This document shows positions 1 to 7,253 of a stretch of DNA of 14,209 bases, one piece after another. The DNA comes from Acidobacteriaceae bacterium (GTDB taxonomy: Bacteria > Acidobacteriota > Terriglobia > Terriglobales > Acidobacteriaceae), in the NCBI GenBank assembly GCA_003162255.1, contig PMMJ01000526.1:6406-20614 (forward strand). The letters run 5' to 3'. The stretch's first letter is position 1. Each line of letters begins with the position of its first letter. The notes beneath the pieces are model-generated. The model searched no databases, had not been told where the DNA came from, and was given only the letters and a program-made list of their open reading frames with translations. A program made the position numbers and the translations under genes.

Positions 1-435
1 AGCATCGGCGGCTATGAATGCACGAAAAAGCCGGACGAGCCCATCGTGGTGCACATGATGAAGGCGGCCTGCAAGCCCGGACGCCCGGCGCGTGAGCAGC
101 ATAAGCTGGGGCGCATTCAGCTCTATACCACGACGTTCGAGACTTACGAGCGCAACATCCGCGAGCAACTGGCGCGGATGCTGGGTGCGGGCGGATTCGA
201 CCCGGCGCGCGACATCCTGGAAATCACGGTCAATCGCTGGCCGCACGGCTACGCCTATGAATACAATTCGCTGTTCGACCAGTTCTGGTTGGAAGGCGGT
301 GAGACTCCGTGTCAGGTGGCGCGCAAACCGTTCGGGCGCCTGGCGATCGCGAACGCGGACGCGGACGCCTACGCGTACACCGACTGCGCCATCGATCAGG
401 CGCATCGCGCGGTACAGGAGTTGAAGAAGAATTAG
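1..435 (+). CDS. FAD/NAD(P)-dependent oxidoreductase, C-terminal fragment (5' end outside window)
   Basis: The reading frame is open from base 1 to a TAG at 433-435, so only the last 144 residues are present. The segments RIQLYTTTFETYERNIR, WPHGYAYEYNSLFD and FGRLAIANADADAYAYTD resemble, from memory, the C-terminal part of large (about 600-residue) flavin-dependent amine-oxidase-like proteins found in Acidobacteria and Proteobacteria. In such folds the C-terminus usually completes the FAD site, and the conserved Asn-Ala-Asp / Tyr-Thr-Asp stretch near the end fits that. The N-terminal GxGxxG dinucleotide-binding loop would lie upstream and cannot be checked, so the substrate is unknown. The stop codon abuts the left arm of an inverted repeat, so the transcript probably ends there. 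I am confident it is a gene and moderately confident of the family. Confidence 0.72.
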   Translation, partial: SIGGYECTKKPDEPIVVHMMKAACKPGRPAREQHKLGRIQLYTTTFETYERNIREQLARMLGAGGFDPARDILEITVNRWPHGYAYEYNSLFDQFWLEGGETPCQVARKPFGRLAIANADADAYAYTDCAIDQAHRAVQELKKN

Positions 436-586
436 TGTGGCGCGGGCGCCCCCGCCCGCGTAAGGCGGCGAGTGAGTGATCTGGGTTTTGGGGTTTTTGA
501 TCTAAGGACAGATTGCTTACGGGTTTTTGTCCTCAGGGTGCGTGGCGTTCGCGTCGGCTGACGCGGGCGGCGCGCCCGCGCCACAC
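435..586. repeat. 152-bp intergenic element with 25-26-bp inverted ends
   Basis: The left arm (435-460, beginning GTGTGGCGCGGGCGC) and the right arm (562-586, ending GCGCCCGCGCCACAC) are near-perfect reverse complements; they differ only by a one-base gap and a substitution in the middle. Each arm is itself partly self-complementary. The interior (461-561) is T/G-rich and noncoding, with a repeated TGATCT (478-483, 498-503). It begins on the last base of the preceding stop codon and ends just before the ribosome-binding site of the next gene. It could be a MITE-like or REP-type element, or a large terminator hairpin. I see no obvious target-site duplication. Confidence 0.6.
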
Positions 587-591
587 AAAGC

Positions 592-598
592 AAGGAGG
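592..598 (+). promoter_or_regulatory. Strong ribosome-binding site for the split-barrel flavoprotein
   Basis: AAGGAGG lies six bases before the ATG at 605 and fixes that start. It sits immediately outside the right arm of the 435-586 inverted repeat, so that element forms the whole upstream region of this gene. Confidence 0.8.
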
Positions 599-604
599 TT
601 ATAA

Positions 605-1129
605 ATGCCTGTCCGTTCTGCGAAACGTCCTGCGAAATCGCAACCGAAGGCGGATCGTCCGTTTGCGCCCGGCTATGGCATTGTTGGGGCCAAAGAGGGT
701 AAGGGCCTGCTTCCATGGGCCTGGGTTGCTAGAAAAATGAACGGCTGCCGGACCTTCTGGCTGGCCACGATTCGCCCCCGTCTTCATGCGGGTCAGGGAC
801 GTCCGCATGTGATGCCGGTGTGGGGAGTGTGGCTCGACGACGCGTTCTTTTTTTCGACCGGACGTAAATCCCGCAAAGGTCAGAACCTCGCCGCCAATCC
901 CGCGTGCACGATTACGAACGACGATGGCGAAGAAGCGGTGATCGTCGAAGGCTCCGCCGAGGAAGTTAAGGGCGCAGCCGTTTTGGAGCGCTTTGCGGCT
1001 GCTTACATAAAGAAATACAAGATGGACCCGCTGGGCATGGGAGAGCCGATCTTCCGCGTCCGGCCTAGCCGAGTCTTCGGTTTCGTGGAAAAGACCTTTC
1101 CGCAGTCCGCAACCCGATGGAAACTATGA
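605..1129 (+). CDS. Pyridoxamine 5'-phosphate oxidase-family (FMN-binding split barrel) protein
   Basis: This 174-residue protein has a basic, probably disordered N-terminus (1-22), followed by the split-barrel signature. The segment FWLATIRP, then GRPHVMPVWGVWLDDAFFFS and the basic TGRKSRKGQN (about residues 55-100), is the classic flavin-phosphate-binding strand and loop region. EEAVIVEGSAEEV and PIFRVRPSRVFGF give the later strands. Families with this layout bind FMN or F420 and reduce small substrates or bind haem; nothing here identifies the substrate. The length is normal for the family. A short insertion (RLHAGQ) interrupts the usual ATxRPDGRPH region. It is probably monocistronic, with an excellent ribosome-binding site and a gap of about 340 bases before the next likely start. 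True PdxH, the B6 enzyme, is less likely because the C-terminal PdxH motif is absent. Confidence 0.85.
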   Translation: MPVRSAKRPAKSQPKADRPFAPGYGIVGAKEGKGLLPWAWVARKMNGCRTFWLATIRPRLHAGQGRPHVMPVWGVWLDDAFFFSTGRKSRKGQNLAANPACTITNDDGEEAVIVEGSAEEVKGAAVLERFAAAYIKKYKMDPLGMGEPIFRVRPSRVFGFVEKTFPQSATRWKL

Positions 1130-1467
1130 TGCATAGTAATGAAAGCCCCCGTTGGTAACGGGTTTCGGGGGTTGCTCCGCAATTCTCAGAAAGCGTGATT
1201 TTGTGGTTGCCGTCTGGCCGTTGGTATGGAAAAATGAGTTCTGCCCGATAGAGATAAGGCAATTCCTGTCTCTGCGGTGATGAAGTTCCTTCCCCCTTAA
1301 ATCTGCTGTTTGTCTAAAAACGGCTGGTGCTTCGAAAAAGTGAGCATTGTCCCCCGAGGCGTTGGCCCACGAACGCAATTGTTTTCCAGACGATCTCCGT
1401 GTGGTGATGGAACTTCATGACGAGCGGGGCCGTCTCTTCCGGGTTGCAGGATTGGAATGCTGAAACT
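1130..1467. other. Intergenic region with a competing hairpin
   Basis: This stretch holds no convincing gene. At 1146-1171 two mutually exclusive stems can form: CCCGTT (1148-1153) with AACGGG (1157-1162), or CCCCCG (1146-1151) with CGGGGG (1166-1171). It lies 17 bases after the flavoprotein stop and may be a weak terminator, though only three T follow the inner stem. I found no well-spaced -35/-10 pair for the downstream propeller gene. An ATG at 1417 is in frame with that gene, but the 17 residues it would add look noncoding. Confidence 0.4.
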
Positions 1468-3669
1468 ATGAATCGTGATCGAAAAGTGAGCCATATGCCG
1501 CGTCCACAGCCGGTTACAACGTTGGCCGTTATTTTCTTCCTCTGCCTGGGATTTTCCATGGCCAGGGGGCAGAACAATGTCCTGACTCAGCACAACGACA
1601 ACACGCGGTCGGGTTTGAATGCGAATGAGACCTTGCTGACGCCCGCGAACGTCAACGTGAATAGTTTCGGAAAGCTCTTCGCACAGAGTGTCGACGGCAT
1701 CATCGTCGGGCAACCGCTTTATGCCAGCGGTGTTTTGATGAACGATGGCCATGTGCACAACGTTGTTTATGTCGCGACGCAGAACAACACGGTGTACGCG
1801 TTCGACGCCGATAGCACGCAGGGCCATAACGCTTCTCCGCTGTGGTCGGTGAGCCTGAACGATGGCGGGACTCCCGATCCGATCGCCGACTGGGGATGCA
1901 CGGGGTTGAACTACTATACCGAAATCGGGATCATGGGCACGCCGGTGATCGATCCGGGCAAGACGACGCTTTACGTCGTGGCCAAGACGATCACCGGGAC
2001 AGGGACCAACGCGGTGCGCAACTTCAGTCTGCATGCCCTGGATATCACCACGGGCAACGATTTGCTAGGCGGCCCAGTGATCATTACCGGCACGGCGCAG
2101 TCGAGCAATGGGTCGGGAACCTTCAATCCCATCTTCCAAATGCAACGGCCCGCGCTGCTGCTGCAAAACGGCGTGGTCTACATTGGATTTGGTGGAAACG
2201 GCTGCGACGAATATGCCTACAACGGCTGGCTCTTTGCTTACAACTCCCAGACGCTGCAACAGAAGGCCGCTTTCCTGGTTACTCCCGATGGAAACCGCGG
2301 TTCGATCTGGCAAGGTGGAAGCGGTCCGGCGGCCGACGAGAATGGCTATATTTACGTGGCCACCGCGAACGGAACGTACGACGGGCCGGTGGGAGGCAAC
2401 GACTTTGGCGACAGCGTGCTGAAGATGGGGTGGAACCAGGATGATTTCGGCGTGCTCGATTTCTTTACGCCTTATAACCAAAAGCAGCTCGCGCAAGCGG
2501 ATCTGGACTTGGGCTCGGCGGGACCCCTGATTCTTCCGGATCAGCCCGGCCTCTATCCGCACGAACTGATTGCGGGAGGAAAGCAGGGCACTCTCTACCT
2601 GGTCAACCGCGATAACGCGGGGCAGTTCAACGCCACTACTGACAATGTCATTCAGGAAATTCCCCGGGCCGTCGTGAGTGAACTCACCGGCGTGCCTTCC
2701 TACTGGAACAACAGCGTGTATGTGGCCGGAGAGTTGGACTATATCAAGCAGTTCTCTCTGCTCAACGGACTGCTCACGCCACAGCCGGTTTCCCAGACCC
2801 CGATTTTCTTTGCCAGCCTCGGTCCGGCGTCGACCTCGATTAGCGCAAACGGGAACAGCAATGGAATCCTCTGGGTGGTCCGGCACGGCAACCCGGCCCT
2901 GTTCGCCTTCGATCCCACCAACCTCGCGAACGAGTTCTACGACAGCACGCAAGCGCTGAAACTGCGGGACAAGTTGGGCCTGGTCGCACGCTTCGTAACT
3001 CCGACCATTTCGAATGGCAAGGTGTATGTCGGCGGAACGGCCGCTCTGCAGGTGTATGGGCTGCTGCCGTCGCTCAAGGTGGCGACCGGCAATAACCAGG
3101 CGGGCGTGGAAAAATCCATTTTGCCAGTGCCGCTGAGTGTGGTGGCCACCACTTCCTCTGCCTACGGTTCTGCGCCGCTGGCGGGCATACCTGTGACCTG
3201 CAAGGACGGAGGAGTTGGCGGGGTGTTTACGCCAAGCCAGCCGCAGACGACGAATGCGACCGGAGCCGTGACCTTCACTTATCAGCTTCCCTCCAAGCCC
3301 CAAGCAGTGACCATCACTTGCTCCAGCACGGGTTATATCGGCACTTCGTTCGCCGAAACGAGCACGGTGGGCGCTCCAACGCGAATGCTCATTTCTTCCG
3401 GGAACAACCAAACGGCGGCGCCAAATACGCCGCTGGCAGCGCCTCTGGTCGTGACGGTGGTTGACGCTCACGGCTATGGCGTGCCGGGAGTGAGCGTGAG
3501 CTTCACGGATAACGGCGCCGGCGGGACTTTCGTCGCCACTCCGGTGATCACTGGTTCGACTGGAACAGCCGCGGTGCAATACACGACCGGCCCAAATGCG
3601 GGGAAGGTCATCATTACTGCTTCGACGACGGGGGTCAAGGCGCTGAAACTCGGGGTGACCGTGCAGTAG
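1468..3669 (+). CDS. Exported PQQ-like beta-propeller protein with two C-terminal Ig-like (invasin/Big-type) domains
   Basis: The frame is open from ATG 1417. I prefer ATG 1468 (733 residues) or ATG 1495, because both place a normal signal peptide at the N-terminus: hydrophobic core TTLAVIFFLCLGF, then SMARGQ as a likely signal peptidase I site. Ribosome-binding sites are weak at all three. The first 500 or so residues after the signal carry propeller repeats such as NNVVYVATQNNTVYAFDADS-type blades, with further blades at GYIYVATANGTYDG, GTLYLVNRDN and GKVYVGGTAALQVYGL. The last 200 residues are two tandem Ig-like modules, each with the GVxVxFxxxGxGGxF / GxAxVxYxT pattern of bacterial Big_1 domains. 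It is likely a surface or secreted binding protein, not a dehydrogenase; I see no cytochrome CxxCH motif. The product and the export signal are solid; the ligand is unknown. Confidence 0.82.
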   Translation: MNRDRKVSHMPRPQPVTTLAVIFFLCLGFSMARGQNNVLTQHNDNTRSGLNANETLLTPANVNVNSFGKLFAQSVDGIIVGQPLYASGVLMNDGHVHNVVYVATQNNTVYAFDADSTQGHNASPLWSVSLNDGGTPDPIADWGCTGLNYYTEIGIMGTPVIDPGKTTLYVVAKTITGTGTNAVRNFSLHALDITTGNDLLGGPVIITGTAQSSNGSGTFNPIFQMQRPALLLQNGVVYIGFGGNGCDEYAYNGWLFAYNSQTLQQKAAFLVTPDGNRGSIWQGGSGPAADENGYIYVATANGTYDGPVGGNDFGDSVLKMGWNQDDFGVLDFFTPYNQKQLAQADLDLGSAGPLILPDQPGLYPHELIAGGKQGTLYLVNRDNAGQFNATTDNVIQEIPRAVVSELTGVPSYWNNSVYVAGELDYIKQFSLLNGLLTPQPVSQTPIFFASLGPASTSISANGNSNGILWVVRHGNPALFAFDPTNLANEFYDSTQALKLRDKLGLVARFVTPTISNGKVYVGGTAALQVYGLLPSLKVATGNNQAGVEKSILPVPLSVVATTSSAYGSAPLAGIPVTCKDGGVGGVFTPSQPQTTNATGAVTFTYQLPSKPQAVTITCSSTGYIGTSFAETSTVGAPTRMLISSGNNQTAAPNTPLAAPLVVTVVDAHGYGVPGVSVSFTDNGAGGTFVATPVITGSTGTAAVQYTTGPNAGKVIITASTTGVKALKLGVTVQ

Positions 3670-3681
3670 AGACGATTGCGC

Positions 3682-4572
3682 TCAGGATGGCAATTCGTTA
3701 AACTTCAGCCCGGCAATTGCTTTTCGCGCTGACAGGTGGGCTCCCGTCAGCAGTAGCATCCCCGACAGAAACGCCCAGAACATCAGGCTGACCGAGATGG
3801 CGAACGGCCCGTACACTTCGGCGAAATTCAGCCGGGGCAGGGCGAAGATGTAAGCGTACTTCAGCAGTTCGGAAAGCAATCCCATGATCACCGCCGCCGG
3901 CAGGACTGCCTGGGCCGAAACCTTGCCATTCGGCAACAGCCAGTAGACGAGGAAGAAGATGGCGATGCTGGCTCCGATCGAAAAGATCTTCATGGTCACA
4001 AAGTCCGCCAGCTGCACATACCATGCGCCGTATCCGTGCAGCGCGCTCTTCACGATGGCAAAGTTTCCAGCGGTCAATCCTACCGAGAGCAGGGCAAGCG
4101 ATCCGCAGGCAAACACCAGGCCGAGCGACATCAACTGATTTCCCAGGTACGAGCGATTGTTGCGAAATCCCCAGACGCGGTTCAGCGCAACTTCGAGCGG
4201 CAGAAAAATTCCGGTGGAAGTAACCAGCAGCATGACCAGCGAGAACACTTGCGCGCGATGGTGCGCCGTGACCAGCGCATTCAGGTTCCGGATCACGAAT
4301 TCCTGGCCAGTCGGAAGCGAGTCGCGCAGCAGGTTCTCGACTACGGAGTACATCAACTGGGAATGAAAGACGTATCGAACCAGCGTCATCAGCACCAGCA
4401 GGAACGGAAAGAACGACAGGATGGCGTTGGCGGCGACGGAGAAGGCGAAGGTGTGCACCTCGGTCTGCAGCAGATAGCGCGCAGTGGAGCGTACGATGCC
4501 TTCGGCCGGAGAGGCGTGCAACTCGGCCGCTCCCTGCTTGTCGGAGGGCCGTATGGGAGTGATGGAAGACAC
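3682..4572 (-). CDS. YihY/BrkB family inner-membrane protein
   Basis: This is a six-helix integral membrane protein of 296 residues if it starts at the GTG at 4572. Hydrophobic segments are visible in order: FAFSVAANAILSFFPFLL, VFSLVMLLVTSTGIFLPL, LMSLGLVFACGSLALLSVG, IFSIGASIAIFFLVYWLLP, AVLPAAVIMGLLSELLKYA and ISVSLMFWAFLSGMLLLTGA. The SFFPFLLVL motif in the first helix, the ALNRVWG motif and the LNFAEVYGPFA segment are typical of the BrkB/YihY family, once misassigned as RNase BN. Its biochemical role is not established; transport or envelope function is usually suggested. The frame runs upstream to an ATG at 4728, but those 52 residues are basic, non-hydrophobic and noncoding in appearance, hence the shorter start, which has only a weak ribosome-binding site. 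The gene converges tail to tail with the propeller gene (12-base gap). Confidence 0.85.
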   Translation of the reverse strand: MSSITPIRPSDKQGAAELHASPAEGIVRSTARYLLQTEVHTFAFSVAANAILSFFPFLLVLMTLVRYVFHSQLMYSVVENLLRDSLPTGQEFVIRNLNALVTAHHRAQVFSLVMLLVTSTGIFLPLEVALNRVWGFRNNRSYLGNQLMSLGLVFACGSLALLSVGLTAGNFAIVKSALHGYGAWYVQLADFVTMKIFSIGASIAIFFLVYWLLPNGKVSAQAVLPAAVIMGLLSELLKYAYIFALPRLNFAEVYGPFAISVSLMFWAFLSGMLLLTGAHLSARKAIAGLKFNELPS

Positions 4573-4700
4573 GGGTTTCTCAAATATTATCAAATACTTA
4601 CGGTTTTCCGTCGAGGCACGCCGGTTCCGGCCCCAACGGCATGTTTGATTGAAGCCCGGGGTCATGTTCATTTTTCTGCTTATTCTCAGCAATTTCGCTC

Positions 4701-4728
4701 TTGCCAACTGCAATCTTCCTGCTATCAT
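4701..4728 (+). promoter_or_regulatory. Candidate sigma70-type promoter (TTGCCA-16 bp-TATCAT)
   Basis: TTGCCA (4701-4706) and TATCAT (4723-4728) are separated by 16 bases. The match is good, and the same -10 word occurs in the mutase promoter at 12476-12481. If used, it would give the cold-shock mRNA a leader of about 310 bases, long but within what is known for cspA-type genes. A nearer, weaker -10-like AATAAT lies at 5010-5015. Confidence 0.3.
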
Positions 4729-5031
4729 CTGGTGCTTCGCCAGCCGGACCCGGTTGGCGAGTGTACAGCAGGGTTGGACGTTTCTGTGCCGGCAGTCCGA
4801 TATCGAGCTTTCGTTTTCGCGGCTCCACGGAATTTCGTCGCGGGCAACCGTTCGGCGGAATGCCGCGGCGCCGTTTCTGTTAGTGCGGTATGGCCTGCGC
4901 GCGGCGACGCCAGCAAGAAATTCTTACCGTTGCTTTGAGGGGATGTCCCGGATCGAATGTCCTGGATAGCAGGGCGACAGAATCGGGGCAAACAGACAAG
5001 GGACGGAAGAATAATTCTTAGCATTGGTGCG

Positions 5032-5038
5032 AAAGGAG
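5032..5038 (+). promoter_or_regulatory. Ribosome-binding site that sets the GTG start of the cold-shock gene
   Basis: AAAGGAG ends six bases before GTG 5045. The frame is open further upstream (a TTG at 5024), but that codon lies upstream of this site, so the GTG is the real start. Confidence 0.75.
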
Positions 5039-5044
5039 TTTTTT

Positions 5045-5251
5045 GTGAGAGAGAAGGGTACTGTGAAGTGGTTCAACGGGGCGAAGGGATACGGATTCAT
5101 CCAGCGTTCCACGGGCGAGGACGTGTTCGTGCATTTTTCGGCCATCCAGGAGAACGGCTACCGCTCGCTGAACGAAGGCGAGACCGTCGAGTTCGATCTG
5201 CTTAAAGGACCGAAGGGCTTTCAGGCAGGCAACGTAGTGCGCGCGGCATAA
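5045..5251 (+). CDS. CspA-family cold-shock protein
   Basis: This single cold-shock domain (OB fold) has 68 residues, the usual length. The start GTVKWFNGAKGYGFI contains the RNP1 motif (KGYGFI), followed by the RNP2 motif VFVHFSAI and the closing VEFDLLKGPKGFQAGNV. Proteins of this family bind single-stranded RNA and DNA in the cytoplasm and melt mRNA structure, either as cold-inducible or constitutive RNA chaperones. The C-terminus NVVRAA is typical. It starts at GTG behind a strong ribosome-binding site and ends just before a strong intrinsic terminator, so it is monocistronic. The sequence does not tell whether this copy is cold-induced; the long upstream region leaves that possible. Which csp paralogue it is cannot be assigned. 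Confidence 0.95.
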   Translation: MREKGTVKWFNGAKGYGFIQRSTGEDVFVHFSAIQENGYRSLNEGETVEFDLLKGPKGFQAGNVVRAA

Positions 5252-5271
5252 AATTTCCCCCACCAGTTCGC

Positions 5272-5303
5272 AAACCCTCTCGGATGGGTCGGGAGGGTTT
5301 TTT
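5272..5303 (+). terminator. Rho-independent terminator of the cold-shock gene
   Basis: AAACCCTC (5272-5279) pairs with GAGGGTTT (5293-5300). Further inner pairs, including one T-G wobble, extend this to an 11-bp stem with a 7-base loop. Six T (5298-5303) follow at the 3' side. It lies 20 bases after the stop codon. Confidence 0.9.
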
Positions 5304-5383
5304 GTTGCGCCGAAACTCTCGAACAAACGCGAGAGGTGGTGTACCCCGGTTCATTCGGGTCAATGTCCATAGACAAACCCGCG

Positions 5384-5407
5384 TTACACTTCTCCGTTAA
5401 AGTGTAA
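5384..5407. repeat. 8-bp perfect inverted repeat (possible operator or hairpin)
   Basis: TTACACTT (5384-5391) and AAGTGTAA (5400-5407) flank an 8-base spacer. It lies 51 bases past the stop codon of the minus-strand gene ending at 5459, and no T-run follows on that strand. It may be a non-canonical terminator hairpin or a protein-binding dyad. Confidence 0.45.
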
Positions 5408-5458
5408 TCGGCGAGAAAAATAGCATCTGGATCGTCGAAACCGGCGGGACGGCCTCGA

Positions 5459-6850
5459 TCATGGTTCGCGGTGCTCCAATATCTTTGCGAGATCCAGCGT
5501 TATGCCTACGTGCCCAAATACATTCGTCTCCTTCAGCAGCTGGGTTTGGTTCGCGTAGCCGCATGTCAGCGGAACGGACACTCCTGTCAGGAGCGGAATG
5601 CTAAGTTTAAGCTGCGTCTGATAGACCGGTGCCTTTGTGCCCCATTGCCCCTGGCCCGATACATCCAGAGTCAACTCTTTTGAAGTCTTTCCCGTCTCTT
5701 GCGACCACAAAGGGAACTGTATGTCGCCACTTGCTCGAAACTGCTTCTTTGCAGCGCTAGTGGCGCTCTTTTCGGTGTAGTCAAAGCCGAGGTTACTACT
5801 CGTTAATATCTTCCCGGACGTGCCGAAAGCTGACTTGTCAAAAACAAACGCAAATCGGTGCAACGCACCGCCGTTATCCAGTTTTAGGTTTGCTTGGTAG
5901 GTAGCTGACAGCTGCGGAGCCACAAGAATTCCTTTTAATATCTTCGACACGAGCTCATGGTATTGGGCGCTGGCCTTAACTTCGGGCCCCAAGAACTTGT
6001 CGATATTTTTCTTGTCCACGTCGGTAAGCTTGTTCCATGTACTGCTCCAATTCTTCGTCGTCGAGTCGGCACCATATTTTTCATCGAGATATTGTGTGAT
6101 GGCGAGAATTGCGGCCGCAGACGGAGTTACTTGCTCAGATAGCGCGCTGCCAATCTGCTCAAAAAGCGGGGAATTGTGAGAATTTGAAGCATCCCTCCTC
6201 GCCCAAATCACCGCTTTTCCGCCTACGATCACTCCCCTTTGGGATGTACTCGGCCCCATTGTCGCGCCCGCGGACGACGTGGCGAATGGTAGAGCACCCC
6301 TATCTTGCGGTGTCGACGATGACCCCGAAGCCGTGCCCGACCCTGTGGTTTTGCTGCTGTCAGGCAAATCGCGACCGAGCAACAAGCTGAAGCGCCGCCA
6401 GTTCAATCCGTGTGAATATACAGACGGATCGAGTGAATCCTTCTTTTCTATCCAATTGCGGAGCGCGTATGCCGTTACTGATCCTGTGGTGCTCGTAGTG
6501 TTAGGCTGAGAGGACGCACTGCTTAGTCCCGCCGCGTCCAGCGCCATGCTGGCCAGATCCGAAACCGAACTTTTGTCGACAAGCGAAGATGCGGTTGCCG
6601 AACTGGAGGGCGCCTGTGCATTCTTGGCAGGATCTTTCTGTGCGGCAGTCACTTCGGCAGCGGGGAGTTGCTTAATTGTGAGCTGATCGATTCGACAGTT
6701 TACAAACGTCGAGAAGTCAGGGGGACTGTCGCAGTTCAGCCCTTGAGCCGCCTTTTGTTGACCAGCCGATTCGCTTTGAGCCATGCACGTGCTTACCAGC
6801 GCGAGGCTGCAGGCCACAACGTATGCAGATATCTTATGCCAGTGTGACAT
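5459..6850 (-). CDS. Exported beta-rich protein of unknown function, possible outer-membrane barrel
   Basis: I start this at ATG 6850 (463 residues), which has GGGAG eight bases upstream and opens directly into a signal peptide (KISAYVVACSLALVS, then CMAQSES). The frame is open further upstream, but that extension overlaps the coding region of the preceding gene. After the signal come a Ser/Thr/Ala-rich, low-complexity region with poly-Ser linkers (roughly residues 80-230) and then a helical segment. The last 150 residues are made of alternating polar/hydrophobic strands (TYQANLKLDNG, FRASGDIQFPLW, ELTLDVSGQGQWG, QTQLKLSIPLL, HVGITLDLAKIL), which suggests a beta-barrel. The closing pattern (strands around SVPLTCGYANQTQLLKE) resembles barrel ends I recall in Acidobacteria, but I cannot name a family. 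It overlaps the upstream gene by 17 bases, so the two are translationally coupled. Confidence 0.7.
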   Translation of the reverse strand: MSHWHKISAYVVACSLALVSTCMAQSESAGQQKAAQGLNCDSPPDFSTFVNCRIDQLTIKQLPAAEVTAAQKDPAKNAQAPSSSATASSLVDKSSVSDLASMALDAAGLSSASSQPNTTSTTGSVTAYALRNWIEKKDSLDPSVYSHGLNWRRFSLLLGRDLPDSSKTTGSGTASGSSSTPQDRGALPFATSSAGATMGPSTSQRGVIVGGKAVIWARRDASNSHNSPLFEQIGSALSEQVTPSAAAILAITQYLDEKYGADSTTKNWSSTWNKLTDVDKKNIDKFLGPEVKASAQYHELVSKILKGILVAPQLSATYQANLKLDNGGALHRFAFVFDKSAFGTSGKILTSSNLGFDYTEKSATSAAKKQFRASGDIQFPLWSQETGKTSKELTLDVSGQGQWGTKAPVYQTQLKLSIPLLTGVSVPLTCGYANQTQLLKETNVFGHVGITLDLAKILEHREP

Positions 6851-7253
6851 CGAGTGGCTCCCTGTAGGCGTCATGAGGGTCGAAGCTGTTATAGGTGATG
6901 TCTTGGATCGTAACGTTCCCCGGCTGCTTAACCACGAGCAGTCGATACTGCACCACGGCGGCGAACGATAGGGCAACTACATAGACATCCATGACGTTGA
7001 TGGGTTGGTCGAGGGTATACACAGGGCCGTCTGGAGCAGGGACCGACTGTGGCGACAGATACCAGGTGTAAACGGGCAAGGGCTGGTTCGATACGCTCGC
7101 AAGGAGCCTGTGCGCGCAGCCAAACGCCCAGATAGGATTCGCGCCGCTGGCAAACAGCCTATATTGAAGAATTTCATTGGCGACCAAGGGGGTAGCGCCC
7201 AAATTGGTCGTAACGGTGCGCTTCCCTGAAACCATCATTTGTGTGGTCAGCAT
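6834..7253 (-). CDS. Small protein of unknown function, first gene of a coupled pair
   Basis: This 139-residue protein starts at ATG 7253 behind a very good ribosome-binding site (GGAGGAA, spaced about seven bases). I do not recognise it. It has no signal peptide and no clear transmembrane helix apart from a moderately hydrophobic stretch around VMDVYVVALSFAAVVQYRLLVV. The sequence is rich in Val, Thr, Pro and Tyr with short strand-like runs (RTVTTNLGA, PVYTWYLSP), so a compact beta-sandwich is plausible. Its last 17 bases overlap the start of the exported protein gene at 6850 in another frame, so the two are almost certainly one operon. Both genes look AT-richer than their neighbours, which may mean recent acquisition. 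Function is unknown; a partner or substrate of the exported protein is a guess from context only. Confidence 0.65.
   Translation of the reverse strand: MLTTQMMVSGKRTVTTNLGATPLVANEILQYRLFASGANPIWAFGCAHRLLASVSNQPLPVYTWYLSPQSVPAPDGPVYTLDQPINVMDVYVVALSFAAVVQYRLLVVKQPGNVTIQDITYNSFDPHDAYREPLDVTLA

Larger units (their letters stand above)
4573..5044. other. Divergent intergenic region upstream of the membrane protein and cold-shock genes
   Basis: This stretch of 472 bases has no gene I can support; the frames that cross it on either strand have skewed, basic composition. It should hold promoters for both flanking genes. On the plus strand a sigma70-like pair lies at 4701-4728. Closer to the cold-shock gene are a direct repeat ATGTCCYGGAT (4943-4953 and 4957-4967, 14-base period) and a 13-bp palindrome with arms AAGAAT/ATTCTT (5007-5019) whose AATAAT could serve as a -10. 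A long structured leader would be normal for a CspA-type mRNA, but I cannot show one here. Confidence 0.4.

Noticed and set aside
2065..3579. 504-codon minus-strand frame opposite the propeller gene
   Set aside because: It is Arg/His-rich, has no domain and lies wholly within the coding region of a protein with clear repeats and a signal peptide on the other strand.
4036..4938. 300-codon plus-strand frame across the YihY gene and the following gap
   Set aside because: Its first half is antisense to membrane-helix coding sequence. It is Gln/Arg-rich with no start signal.
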